Below are positions 28,552-36,729 of a stretch of DNA of 64,000 nucleotides, in pieces. Source of the DNA: Burkholderia sp. IMCC1007 (GTDB lineage Bacteria; Pseudomonadota; Gammaproteobacteria; Burkholderiales; Burkholderiaceae); contig NZ_JAPVQY010000019.1 in assembly GCF_027257875.1 (NCBI RefSeq), positions 1-64,000 on the forward strand, given 5' to 3'. Below the pieces are notes generated by a model. The model searched no databases. It was not told where the DNA came from and was given only the letters and a program-made list of their open reading frames with translations. Each line of letters begins with the position of its first letter. Positions within the stretch are counted from its first letter, which is position 1. Position numbers and translations under genes: made by a program.

Positions 28552-29369
28552 AGCCGAATCGTTACCTGCAGTTCGCGGTGCTGTTCGCCGGCTTCGCGTT
28601 CCTGTACATCCCGATCGTCAGCCTGATCGTCTATTCGTTCAACGAGTCGAAGCTCGTCACCGTGTGGTCGGGCTTTTCGTTCCGCTGGTACACGGCGCTC
28701 GTGGAGGACGACGAGCTGCTGACGGCCGCATGGCTGTCGCTGAAGATCGGCGTGCTGACCGCGTTCGCGTCGGTGTTCATCGGCACATGGGCCGGCTTCG
28801 TGCTCGCGCGCATGGGCCGCTTTCGCGGCTTCGCGCTGTTCAGCGGGATGATCAACGCGCCGCTCGTGATTCCCGAGGTGATCCAGGGGATCTCGCTGCT
28901 GCTGCTGTTCATCGAACTCGCGAAGTGGATCGGCTGGCCGGCCGAGCGCGGCGTGTTCACGATCTGGCTCGGCCACGTGATGCTGTGCATCTCGTACGTC
29001 GCGATCATCGTGCAGTCGCGCGTGCGCGAGCTGAACCCGTCGCTGGAAGAAGCCGCGCTCGATCTCGGCGCGACGCCGCTGAAGGTGTTCTTCACGATCA
29101 CGCTGCCGCTGATCTCGCAGGCGCTGATCGCTGGCTGGCTGCTGTCGTTTACGCTGTCGATCGACGACCTCGTGCTGTCGGCGTTCCTGTCGGGCCCCGG
29201 CTCGACGACGCTGCCGCTCGTCGTGTTCTCGCGCGTGCGCCTCGGCCTGAATCCGGAGATGAACGCGCTCGCGACGCTGTTCATCATCGCGGTGACGGCC
29301 GGCGTCGTGATCGCGAACTTCGTGATGCTGCGCCAGGAACGCAAGCGGACGGCCGCGTTCGCGACGTGA
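28548..29369 (+). CDS. potI: Polyamine ABC transporter permease
   Basis: A 273-residue second permease subunit: N-terminal helix FAVLFAGFAFLYIPIVSLIVYSFNES, about six helices, and the EAA loop LEEAALDLGATPLKVFFTITLPLISQAL (about 165-192). Last gene of the operon; a strong terminator follows. Confidence 0.94.
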   Translation: MKPNRYLQFAVLFAGFAFLYIPIVSLIVYSFNESKLVTVWSGFSFRWYTALVEDDELLTAAWLSLKIGVLTAFASVFIGTWAGFVLARMGRFRGFALFSGMINAPLVIPEVIQGISLLLLFIELAKWIGWPAERGVFTIWLGHVMLCISYVAIIVQSRVRELNPSLEEAALDLGATPLKVFFTITLPLISQALIAGWLLSFTLSIDDLVLSAFLSGPGSTTLPLVVFSRVRLGLNPEMNALATLFIIAVTAGVVIANFVMLRQERKRTAAFAT

Positions 29370-29401
29370 TCGCGACCTGACGGACAGGTTGCCGACGCAA
29401 C

Positions 29402-29449
29402 GAAAAACGCCCGGTGCCGACGATCAGTCGGGCCGGGCGTTTTTTTGCG
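29402..29449. terminator. Terminator between potI and the sulfur operon
   Basis: AAAAACGCCCGG and CCGGGCGTTTTTTT flank an imperfect loop; A-run and T-run allow it to serve both convergent operons. Confidence 0.85.
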
Positions 29450-29464
29450 ACGTGTGCGGGCCGC

Positions 29465-30271
29465 TTATGCGCCGAAAGCTGCCTTGGCCAGCAGCCCGAG
29501 CGCCACGCACACGAGCACGGCCGCGAAACCGGCCTGCACGTGGCGTGCGGACAGGTGCCGCGACGCGCCGCGGCCGGCCGCCATGCCGATGGCCGTCGCG
29601 ACCGTGAACCACAGCATCATGTCGAGCGGCGCGCGCGTGCCCGACACCAGCGTCGCCAGCACGCCGCCGGTGCCGACCAGCGCGATCACCATCAGCGACG
29701 TCGCGACCACGCCGTGCATCGACACGTTCGTGAACTTGCGCAGCATCGGCACGATCACGAACCCGCCGCCGACACCGAGCAGCCCCGTCATCAGGCCCGT
29801 CACCGCGCCGGTCGACGCGAGCGCGAGCCCGACCGGCCACGACCACACGAGCCGGCCCGTATCGGGATTCACGCGGCCCACGCACAGCCGCGATTCGTCC
29901 GCGTCGCCGGGCGCGTTGCGCAGCGCCTGCCGCAGCAGGCGGCCGGCGACGACCAGCATCGTCAGCGCGAACAACGCCAGCAGCACGTGTTGCGGCAGTA
30001 CGTGCGCGAGCTTCACGCCGAGTGTCGTGAGCGGCATGCCGGCCACGGCCATCAGCAGCGCCGCGCGATAGCGCACCAGCCCGCGGCGAAAGCCTTCGAG
30101 CGCACCGAGCGCGGCGCTGCCCGCCACCGCGACGAGCGCGACGGGCGTGGCCTGCTGCATCGGCCAGCCCATCCCGGCGACGAGCGCGGGCACCGCGAGA
30201 ATGCCGCCGCCCGCGCCGGTGAGGCCGAGCACGGCGCCGACGAAGCCGCCCAGTACGAGGGAAATCAGCAT
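29465..30271 (-). CDS. TauE/SafE sulfite (sulfonate) exporter family protein
   Basis: A 268-residue membrane protein with about eight helices and the family hallmark GGFVGAVLGLTGAGGGILAVPAL repeated later as TGLMTGLLGVGGGFVIVPML. Such proteins export sulfite or organosulfur anions. It is the third gene of the operon after the persulfide dioxygenase and SQR fusion (16-base gap), which makes export of sulfite produced from sulfide oxidation the likely job. Substrate is inference from context. Confidence 0.85.
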   Translation of the reverse strand: MLISLVLGGFVGAVLGLTGAGGGILAVPALVAGMGWPMQQATPVALVAVAGSAALGALEGFRRGLVRYRAALLMAVAGMPLTTLGVKLAHVLPQHVLLALFALTMLVVAGRLLRQALRNAPGDADESRLCVGRVNPDTGRLVWSWPVGLALASTGAVTGLMTGLLGVGGGFVIVPMLRKFTNVSMHGVVATSLMVIALVGTGGVLATLVSGTRAPLDMMLWFTVATAIGMAAGRGASRHLSARHVQAGFAAVLVCVALGLLAKAAFGA

Positions 30272-30287
30272 GGCGTCATCCGGTGGG

Positions 30288-31958
30288 TCAACGTGCGATC
30301 GCAGGTTTCGCGAGCCACTCGCGGCCCTTGAGCATCGCCTTCCAGTAGATCGGCGGCAGCACGCGCGCCTTGAGCAGCCACGCGAGCCGCGACGGGCGCG
30401 TGCCGTCGATCAGCCACGCAGGGAAGGTCGGCGCGACCTTGCCGCCGTACAGGAATTCCGCGAGCACGATCTTGCCGCGTTCGACGGTGAGCGGGCACGA
30501 GCCGTAGCCGTCGTACGTGGCGTGCCCTTGCACGCGACCGAGCGACGCGAGCACGTTGTGCGCGACGACGGGCGCCTGCTTGCGGGCGGCCGCGGCGGTT
30601 TTCGCGTTGGTCGTATTGGTGACGTCGCCGAGCGCGAATACGTCGTCGAACCGCTTGTGGCGCAGCTTCGCCGGATCGACGTCGATCCAGCCGGCTGCGC
30701 CGGCGAGCGGGCTCGCGCGCACGAAGTCGGGCGCCTTCTGCGGCGGCACGACGTGGATCATGTCGAACGCGCGCTCGACGGTTTCGGTGCCGCCGCCGGG
30801 CAGCGTGCGCGCGAACGTCGCGCGCCGCGCGGGCCCGTCGATCGCGACGAGGTTGTGGCCGAACGACAGCGCGATGTCGTAGCTTTTCACGTACTCGATC
30901 AGCGCGGGCACGTAGTCGGCGACCCCGAACAGCGCGCCGCCTGCGTTCAGGAATTCGACGTTCGCGGCGCCGAGGCGGCCGCTGCGCCGCCAGTGATCGC
31001 ACGACAGGTACATCGCCTTCTGCGGCGCGCCGGCGCACTTGATCGGCATCGGCGGCTGCGTGAATAGCGCATTGCCGCCGCGGAACGCCTGCACCAGTTC
31101 CCACGTGTACGGCGCGAGGTCGTAGCGGTAGTTCGACGTCACGCCGTTGCGGCCGAGCGTGTCGGCGAGGCCGTCGATCGCATGCCAGTCGAGCTTGAGC
31201 CCCGGACACACGACGAGCCTGCGGTAGCCGATCCGCCGGCAGCCGTCGAGCACGACCACGTGCGCGTCGGGCTCGAAGCCCGCGACTGCGGACTGGATCC
31301 GCTGCACGCCGCGCGGCAGTACGTCGGTCATCCTGCGCGCGGTCGTCTCGGGACGGAACACGCCCGCGCCGACCATCGTCCAGCCGGGCTGGTAGTAGTG
31401 AACGTCGGCGGGATCGATCACCGCGATGTCGAGCGACGCGTCGCGCGCGAGCAGGCTCGACGCGACCGCGATGCCGGCCGCGCCCGCGCCGACGATCACG
31501 ATGTCGTGTCGCGCGTCCACGGCCGGCGCGCTCTGGCGGCCGCCCTGCGCGATACGCGAGGCGAGCGCGCTCAGATCGTAGCCGGCCGCGCCGGCGGTGG
31601 CGATGAGGTCGTCAAGCGGGTGCAGCCCCGCCTGCGACAGCGCCCACAGCGTGGCCGACCGCGTGCCGCTGCGGCAGTACGCGAGCACGGGCCCGTCGAG
31701 CGACGCGACGAGCGCGCCGAACTGCGCGGCCTGGTCGTCGGTCACCTTGCCGGTATCGACCGGCAGGTAACGCACGTCGATGCCGAGCGGCGCGGCGGCC
31801 GCGCGGATCTCGGTGACGGTCGGCTGGTCGGCGCCTTCGCCGTCGGGCCGGTTGCAGATGATCGCGCGGATACCCGCCGCGTGAAGCGCGGGCAGGTCGG
31901 CCGCCGCGATCTGCGGCGAGACCGACAGCGTGTCGGTCAGCTTGCGAATGGTCGTCAT
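30288..31958 (-). CDS. DUF442 phosphatase-like / sulfide:quinone oxidoreductase-like fusion
   Basis: A 556-residue two-domain protein. Residues 1 to about 135 are a DUF442 tyrosine-phosphatase-like or rhodanese-like domain with the P-loop AYCRSGTRSATLWALS (Cys about 108). From about residue 150 an FAD oxidoreductase follows: DIVIVGAGAAGIAVASSLL, the redox cysteine in PIKCAGAPQKAMYLSCD and a second in GYGSCPLTVERG, as in sulfide:quinone oxidoreductases. It probably oxidises sulfide to persulfide at the membrane quinone pool while the N-terminal domain moves the sulfane sulfur. Lies between the dioxygenase (28-base gap) and TauE genes. Confidence 0.85.
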   Translation of the reverse strand: MTTIRKLTDTLSVSPQIAAADLPALHAAGIRAIICNRPDGEGADQPTVTEIRAAAAPLGIDVRYLPVDTGKVTDDQAAQFGALVASLDGPVLAYCRSGTRSATLWALSQAGLHPLDDLIATAGAAGYDLSALASRIAQGGRQSAPAVDARHDIVIVGAGAAGIAVASSLLARDASLDIAVIDPADVHYYQPGWTMVGAGVFRPETTARRMTDVLPRGVQRIQSAVAGFEPDAHVVVLDGCRRIGYRRLVVCPGLKLDWHAIDGLADTLGRNGVTSNYRYDLAPYTWELVQAFRGGNALFTQPPMPIKCAGAPQKAMYLSCDHWRRSGRLGAANVEFLNAGGALFGVADYVPALIEYVKSYDIALSFGHNLVAIDGPARRATFARTLPGGGTETVERAFDMIHVVPPQKAPDFVRASPLAGAAGWIDVDPAKLRHKRFDDVFALGDVTNTTNAKTAAAARKQAPVVAHNVLASLGRVQGHATYDGYGSCPLTVERGKIVLAEFLYGGKVAPTFPAWLIDGTRPSRLAWLLKARVLPPIYWKAMLKGREWLAKPAIAR

Positions 31959-31986
31959 GTCGCGGTTCTCGGTGGGGTGCAGGCGC

Positions 31987-32871
31987 TCAGATTGCGTCGA
32001 GCGGGATCTTCAGGTAGCGCACGCCGTTGTTCTCGGGTTCGGGCAGGTGGCCGGCGCGCATGTTGACCTGTACCGACGGCAGCATCAGCACCGGCATGTC
32101 GAGCGTCGCGTCGCGCGTGGTGCGCATCGCGACGAAATCGTCCTCGGTCACGCCGTCCCTCACGTGCACGTTCGCGCGGCGCTGCTCGGCGACGGTCGTC
32201 ACGAACTGCACGTCGCGGCCGCCCGGCTGGTAGTCGTGGCACAGATACAGGCGCGTGTCGGGCGGCAGCGCGAGCACGCGTGCGATCGAGCGGTACAGCG
32301 TGCGAGCGTCGCCGCCGGGGAAGTCGCAGCGGGCCGTGCCGTAGTCGGGCATGAACAGCGTGTCGCCGACGAAGGCGGCCCGCTGCGTCGCGTCGTCGAC
32401 GCAGTAGGTCAGGCACGCGGGCGTATGGCCCGGCGTGTGCAGCGCGCGGATCGTCAGCGCGCCGAGCGCGAGCGTGTCGCCGTCGTCGACGAGCCGGTCG
32501 AACTGGCTGCCGTCCTGCGCGAAGCCGGGGCCGGCGTTGAACAGCGTGCCGAACACGTGCTGCACGCGGCGCACGTGCGAGCCGATCGCGATCCGGCCGC
32601 CGACCTGCGCCTTCAGGTACGGCGCGGCCGACAGATGGTCGGCATGCACGTGCGTCTCCAGCAGCCAGTGCACGGTCGCGCCGAGTTCGGCGACGCGCGC
32701 GATCAGCCGGTCGGCGCTCGCCGTGTGCGTGCGGCCGGATTTCGGATCGTAGTCGAGCACGCTGTCGATCAGCGCGCACGCGCGCGTCGCCGTATCGAGC
32801 AGCAGATAACTGACGGTGTGGGTTGCCGGGTCGAAAAAGCCTTCGACCGACAGCGTGGGAGTAGGGCTCAC
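31987..32871 (-). CDS. Metallo-beta-lactamase-fold persulfide dioxygenase
   Basis: Oxidises glutathione persulfide to sulfite (ETHE1/Blh/PDO family). Motifs: ETHVHADHLSAAPYLK (metal-binding HxHxDH), TPGHTPACLTY, GDTLFMPDYGTARCDFPGG and CHDYQPGGRDV. The GTG at 32871 (MSPTPTLSVEGFFDPATHTVSY, 294 aa) is chosen because GAGGA lies about 7 bases upstream and because a sigma-54 element at 32918-32933 would place the RNA start downstream of the alternative ATG at 32916. First gene of the sulfide operon, divergent from the FisR-type activator. Confidence 0.87.
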   Translation of the reverse strand: MSPTPTLSVEGFFDPATHTVSYLLLDTATRACALIDSVLDYDPKSGRTHTASADRLIARVAELGATVHWLLETHVHADHLSAAPYLKAQVGGRIAIGSHVRRVQHVFGTLFNAGPGFAQDGSQFDRLVDDGDTLALGALTIRALHTPGHTPACLTYCVDDATQRAAFVGDTLFMPDYGTARCDFPGGDARTLYRSIARVLALPPDTRLYLCHDYQPGGRDVQFVTTVAEQRRANVHVRDGVTEDDFVAMRTTRDATLDMPVLMLPSVQVNMRAGHLPEPENNGVRYLKIPLDAI

Positions 32872-32917
32872 GGGAATGTCCTCGATCGGTTCTGCATCTG
32901 CAATCGGGCATCTCATG

Positions 32918-32933
32918 TTCAAGAAGCGTGCCA
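32918..32933 (-). promoter_or_regulatory. Sigma-54 (-24/-12) promoter of the sulfide operon
   Basis: On the minus strand TGGCAC-GCTTC-TTGAA fits the TGGCAC-N5-TTGCA consensus except for one base in the -12 box. It points at the dioxygenase gene, and the divergent neighbour is a sigma-54 activator. Confidence 0.7.
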
Positions 32934-33040
32934 ATCGGCATCGCGGCGCATGACGATGTGACAGGTGCTTGATTTGGCTCGCCTTTTCGGCGCGATCATG
33001 ATGCTCCGCAACGGCGGCCGACGCGCTGCCGCCCGAGCGG

Positions 33041-33067
33041 ACTGCCACGACTGGCAGTGTCGTGGCA
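33041..33067. promoter_or_regulatory. Probable activator-binding dyads
   Basis: TGCCACGAC (33043-33051) and GTCGTGGCA (33059-33067) are a perfect 9-bp dyad, overlapping a second dyad ACTGCCA/TGGCAGT. It lies about 110-140 bases upstream of the -24/-12 element, where an enhancer site for a sigma-54 activator belongs. Two further TGGCAG copies follow. Binding is inference. Confidence 0.6.
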
Positions 33068-33120
33068 GAATTGGCAGTCGGCCTGGCAGTCCGTCCGGCC
33101 ATCCGCCTCTGAGCCTCCGC

Positions 33121-34518
33121 ATGAATCCGCACGACACCATTCCGATCGTTCCCGCGCCGCCGCGCGATGTGATGCCCGACGTGCGCGCGCTCGTCGCGTA
33201 TCTCGAGCACGACCCGCAGCCGATGATCGTCGTCGATCCCGATTACCGCATCCTCGCGGCGAACGATGCGTACCGCCGCCAGTTCGGCGTGGCGGGCGTC
33301 GAACACGTGGGCCGGCACTGCTTCCAGGTCTCGCATCACTACGACGTGCCGTGCGATCAGGCCGGCGAGCATTGTCCGATGAAGCAGGCGCTCGAATCGC
33401 GCAGCCTGAACCGCGTGCTGCACATCCACCATACGCCGCGCGGCCCCGAGCACGTCGACGTCGAGCTGCGGCCCATCTTCGATGCGAACGGCGCCGTGAT
33501 CGCGTACGTCGAGCGGCTGACGACGGTGCGCAGCGCGTCGGCGCAGCCGAGCGCGGAAGGGCTCGTCGGCGGCGCCGACGCGTTCAATGCAGCACTCGGC
33601 GCGTTGCAGCGGGTTGCGCCGTCGACGCTGCCCGTGCTGCTGCTCGGCGAGTCGGGCACGGGCAAGGAACTGTTCGCCCGCGCGCTGCACGAGGCGAGCG
33701 ATCGTGCGCTGGGGCCGTTCGTGGTCGTCGATTGCTCGGGGATCGCCGAGACGCTGTTCGAGAGCGAACTGTTCGGCTACGAGAAGGGCGCGTTCACTGG
33801 CGCGAACCAGCGCAAGCCGGGCCTCGTCGAGACCGCGCAGGGCGGCACGCTGTTTCTCGACGAGATCGGCGACGTGCCGCTGCCTATGCAGGTGAAGCTG
33901 CTGCGGCTGATCGAGTCGGGGACGTTCCGGCGCGTGGGCGGCGTCGAGGCGCTGCGCGCGGATTTCCGGCTCGTCGCGGCCACGCACAAGCCGCTGCGCG
34001 AGATGATCGACGACGGCCGGTTCCGACAAGATCTGTACTACCGGATCAACGCGTTTCCGATTCCGCTGCCCGCGCTGCGCGAACGGCGCGGCGACGTGGC
34101 GCTGCTCGCCGAGTCGATCCTGCGGCGGATCGCGAATGCGCGCGCCGGCGCGGGCGAAGCGAGTGCGCGGCCATTCGTGGCCCGGCCATTCGTGCTGTCC
34201 GAGCGTGCGCGTGCATGCCTCGACGCGTATGCGTGGCCCGGCAACATCCGCGAGCTACGCAACGTGCTCGAACGCGCGTGCCTGTTCGCGGACGACGGGA
34301 CGATCCGCGTCGAGCATCTGCCGGCCGAGCTGGTCGCGGCATCGGCGGCGCCGCACGCGCGCGCGGCGGATTCGCGCGGCGTGTCCGATGCGGAGCTCGT
34401 GCGCATTGCCGGCACGTTCGAAGGCACGCGCAAGGCGCTGGCCGAGCACGTCGGGCTGAGCGAGCGGACGCTGTATCGGCGGATGAAGGCGCTCGGGCTC
34501 GGGATGCGCGAGCGGTGA
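33121..34518 (+). CDS. fisR: Sigma-54-dependent activator, FisR type (sulfane-sulfur sensor)
   Basis: A 465-residue enhancer-binding protein: PAS-like sensor (about 25-140), AAA+ domain with Walker [15 protein letters not shown] and the sigma-54 loop GAFTGA, and a C-terminal Fis-type helix-turn-helix ([24 protein letters not shown]). Sensor cysteines at 67, 78 and 85 have the 11- and 7-residue spacing described for Cupriavidus FisR (Cys53, 64, 71), which reacts with sulfane sulfur and turns on pdo-sqr. The divergent dioxygenase/SQR/TauE operon and its -24/-12 element fit exactly. The ATG at 33121 gives the family N-terminus. Confidence 0.88.
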   Translation: MNPHDTIPIVPAPPRDVMPDVRALVAYLEHDPQPMIVVDPDYRILAANDAYRRQFGVAGVEHVGRHCFQVSHHYDVPCDQAGEHCPMKQALESRSLNRVLHIHHTPRGPEHVDVELRPIFDANGAVIAYVERLTTVRSASAQPSAEGLVGGADAFNAALGALQRVAPSTLPVLLLGESGTGKELFARALHEASDRALGPFVVVDCSGIAETLFESELFGYEKGAFTGANQRKPGLVETAQGGTLFLDEIGDVPLPMQVKLLRLIESGTFRRVGGVEALRADFRLVAATHKPLREMIDDGRFRQDLYYRINAFPIPLPALRERRGDVALLAESILRRIANARAGAGEASARPFVARPFVLSERARACLDAYAWPGNIRELRNVLERACLFADDGTIRVEHLPAELVAASAAPHARAADSRGVSDAELVRIAGTFEGTRKALAEHVGLSERTLYRRMKALGLGMRER

Positions 34519-34597
34519 GCGGCAGGTGTGACGCGTGACGCGGAGCGCGGGGCTGAAGCGAGGTGAGCCTGTCTGGCGGCAAGAAATATTCGTAACG

Positions 34598-34640
34598 CGA
34601 TAATAAATTATCGTTTTACGATGATTTTCGCGCGTACAAT
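34598..34640 (+). promoter_or_regulatory. Palindromic promoter of the DUF2975-XRE pair
   Basis: CGATAAT-AA-ATTATCG (34598-34613) is a perfect dyad and overlaps a second one, ATCGT-TTT-ACGAT (34610-34622). A -10-like TACAAT sits at 34635-34640. The AT-rich stretch stands out from the surroundings. It probably carries the operators of the XRE protein encoded just downstream. Confidence 0.6.
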
Positions 34641-34673
34641 CGACGCATGTTCACTACTCGTCGAGGAGCTTGC

Positions 34674-35237
34674 ATGGAGTCCGATCGCATTGCCCGCATC
34701 AGCCAGCGGATGGCTGCCGTCACGTTGTCGTTCATCGTCGGCATGATGGTGCTGAATGCCGCATACTGGGCGTTTCCGTCCTTGAGCACGGCCGATGCGG
34801 GGCCCGGTTTCGCGTTCGGCGTCGCGGATCCGGTTGTCGCGGGCCTGGGCGTGGACGTCTCCGCGTTCCCGTGGTGGCAGAAGGCCGTCGGCTTCCTGCT
34901 GTCGAGCGTGCCGCTGGTCGCGCTCGCGCATGGCCTGCGTCATTTGCGGCTGCTGTTCCGCACTTACGCGCAGCGCGACTATTTTTCCGCGAAAGCGGCC
35001 GGCCATCTTGGCAAGACCGGTCGTGCGATCGGCTTGTGGGTGCTGCTGAGCGTGCTGTGCGAGCCGCTTCTCGGCATCTGGGCGACGCTGCGTGAGCCGG
35101 ACGGGCAGCGGATGTTCAGCATCGGCTTCGGTCTGTCGTACGTCGTCGCGCTGTTCACCGCGGCGTGCATCGTGGTCATCGCGCACATCCTGCGGCAGGC
35201 GAGCGAACTCGATGCCGAGCATCGCCAGTTCGTCTGA
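34674..35237 (+). CDS. DUF2975 membrane protein
   Basis: A 187-residue inner-membrane protein with four hydrophobic helices (AVTLSFIVGMMVLNAAYWAF, WWQKAVGFLLSSVPLVALAHGL, AIGLWVLLSVLCEPLLGIW, LSYVVALFTAACIVVIAHIL) typical of DUF2975. GAGGAG lies 7 bases before the chosen ATG; an upstream ATG at 34647 is less likely. It is followed 8 bases later by a small XRE regulator, a common pairing whose function is unknown; the membrane protein may control the regulator. Confidence 0.82.
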   Translation: MESDRIARISQRMAAVTLSFIVGMMVLNAAYWAFPSLSTADAGPGFAFGVADPVVAGLGVDVSAFPWWQKAVGFLLSSVPLVALAHGLRHLRLLFRTYAQRDYFSAKAAGHLGKTGRAIGLWVLLSVLCEPLLGIWATLREPDGQRMFSIGFGLSYVVALFTAACIVVIAHILRQASELDAEHRQFV

Positions 35238-35245
35238 GGCGAGCG

Positions 35246-35485
35246 ATGACGATCGTAGTCAAGCTCGATGTGATGCTCGCGACGCGCAAGGTTCGTTCGA
35301 AGGATCTCGCGGCGGCCGTCGGCATCACCGAACAGAATTTATCGCTACTCAAGCAGGGGAAGGTGAAGGGCATCCGCTTCGCGACGCTCGATGCAATCTG
35401 CCGCTATCTCGACTGCCAGCCGGGCGACCTGCTCGCGTTCAGCGACGAAGGCAGTGGTGGTAGCGCGGATGACGAGCCGGACTGA
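35246..35485 (+). CDS. Small Cro/C1-type regulator (YozG-like)
   Basis: A 79-residue protein that is almost only a helix-turn-helix domain: MLATRKVRSKDLAAAVGITEQNLSLLKQGKVKGIRFATLDAICRYLDCQPGDLLAF, with a short acidic tail. Start at 35246 lies 8 bases after the DUF2975 stop with GAGGCGAG ahead of it. It matches the small XRE proteins that accompany DUF2975 genes and probably binds the dyads at 34598-34622. Confidence 0.85.
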   Translation: MTIVVKLDVMLATRKVRSKDLAAAVGITEQNLSLLKQGKVKGIRFATLDAICRYLDCQPGDLLAFSDEGSGGSADDEPD

Positions 35486-35568
35486 CCGACGTCACGACCT
35501 CATGATGCGCGGGTGCGGCGCGGGCGGCCCGCGACAAATCGCACGCCGCCCGCACCGACGTCACGCGC

Positions 35569-36597
35569 TCAGCGCGCCGGTGCAAGCTGCGCCATCGCCT
35601 CGCGCATGAAGCCGAGCAGCGTGTCGTCGACCCAAGCGTCCTTCGTCAGCGCCTGCTCCGTCATCATTGCCTTGCGGAATTTCGCGTGCGTGGCCGGATC
35701 GTGGCCCGCGTAGCTGCAGAACAGCTCGAGCCAGCGCTGCGCGAGCGCGCGGGCTTCCGGCGAATCTGGCTGCTTGCCGGCTTCGACCGCATCGCGCACG
35801 TCCGCCATCAGCTGCGGCCATTCCATCGCGCGTTCGCCGTAATGCGCGCGCATGAAACGGATCTCGTCCGGCGCCAGGTACTTCTCGAAGATCCGCATCT
35901 TGGTTTCAGCCACCGCCTTCAGCACGTAATCGCGCAACGCGGTCGAGATGCCGATCTGCGACTGCATCGACGGCTCGCGCTCGTGCATCAGGTTCAGCTT
36001 GGCCAGAAGGCGCGGATCGTTGTTGGTGTCGCGCACGAGCAGCGTCATCCAGCGATCGGCGAGCGCACGCACGCGCGCGTCCTCGGGCGGCACGCCCGCG
36101 TCGTGCAGCGCACGCACGTCGGCGACGAGCGCGATCCATTCCGCGTCGCCGGTCTGGCTCTTGCGGTACATCGGCAGGCGCGCGAGTTCTTCCTCGGAGA
36201 AGTAGTTGTCGTACACGGTCATCAACTCCAGTGTGGTGAGCCAATCGGCCAGTTCCGGCTCCGTGCCCGCGGTGAGCTGCGCGTGCAGGTGCACGAGCCG
36301 CTCGCGCAGTTGCGCGGTCTGCGCAAGCTGGCGGTCGAGCGACGCGATCTGCTTCGCGACGAGCTCGACGAGCGGCGTGCCGGGCTGGTTCAGGTATTCG
36401 CCGATTTCGACCAGCGACAGTCCGAAGCGACGCAGGGCCTGGATCTGGTGGAGCCGGGCGATGTCGTCGCGGTCGTACAGCCGGTAGCCGTTGTCGGCAC
36501 GCGCCGAAGGCGTCAGCAAGCCGATCGCGTGATAGTGATGAAGCGTGCGGACGGTCAGTCCGCTCCGTTTCGCCAGTTCTCCCACTTTCAGCCGCAT
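35569..36597 (-). CDS. MerR-family regulator with two TipAS-like domains
   Basis: A 342-residue regulator: MerR winged helix at residues 1-70 (LKVGELAKRSGLTVRTLHHYHAIGLL, DNGYRLYDRDDIARLHQI), a coiled coil to about 110, then two similar TipAS-like modules (about 120-220 and 230-335). Each carries a D/E-E-hydrophobic opening, W..L..DVR, and ARALA-RW..L, so the C-terminus looks like an internal duplication. TipAS domains bind small hydrophobic drugs; the ligand here is unknown. It probably regulates its own promoter. Confidence 0.88.
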   Translation of the reverse strand: MRLKVGELAKRSGLTVRTLHHYHAIGLLTPSARADNGYRLYDRDDIARLHQIQALRRFGLSLVEIGEYLNQPGTPLVELVAKQIASLDRQLAQTAQLRERLVHLHAQLTAGTEPELADWLTTLELMTVYDNYFSEEELARLPMYRKSQTGDAEWIALVADVRALHDAGVPPEDARVRALADRWMTLLVRDTNNDPRLLAKLNLMHEREPSMQSQIGISTALRDYVLKAVAETKMRIFEKYLAPDEIRFMRAHYGERAMEWPQLMADVRDAVEAGKQPDSPEARALAQRWLELFCSYAGHDPATHAKFRKAMMTEQALTKDAWVDDTLLGFMREAMAQLAPAR

Positions 36598-36625
36598 GGT
36601 GTCCTCCGTTCGTTGCGCACACTGG

Positions 36626-36656
36626 AGTCTCGAACGTTACGCTACGTGAGGGTCAA
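36626..36656 (-). promoter_or_regulatory. MerR-type promoter with 19-bp spacer
   Basis: On the minus strand TTGACC is followed after 19 bases (CTCACGTAGCGTAACGTTC) by GAGACT, upstream of the MerR gene. Long spacers are typical of MerR-activated promoters. The -10 match is poor. Confidence 0.4.
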
Positions 36657-36729
36657 GCGAAAGATCGCAAATCGGCGCGCAGGCGTGGCTCCGCGCGCCG
36701 TGGGTCCGGCACAAAGGGCTCGTCGTGCG

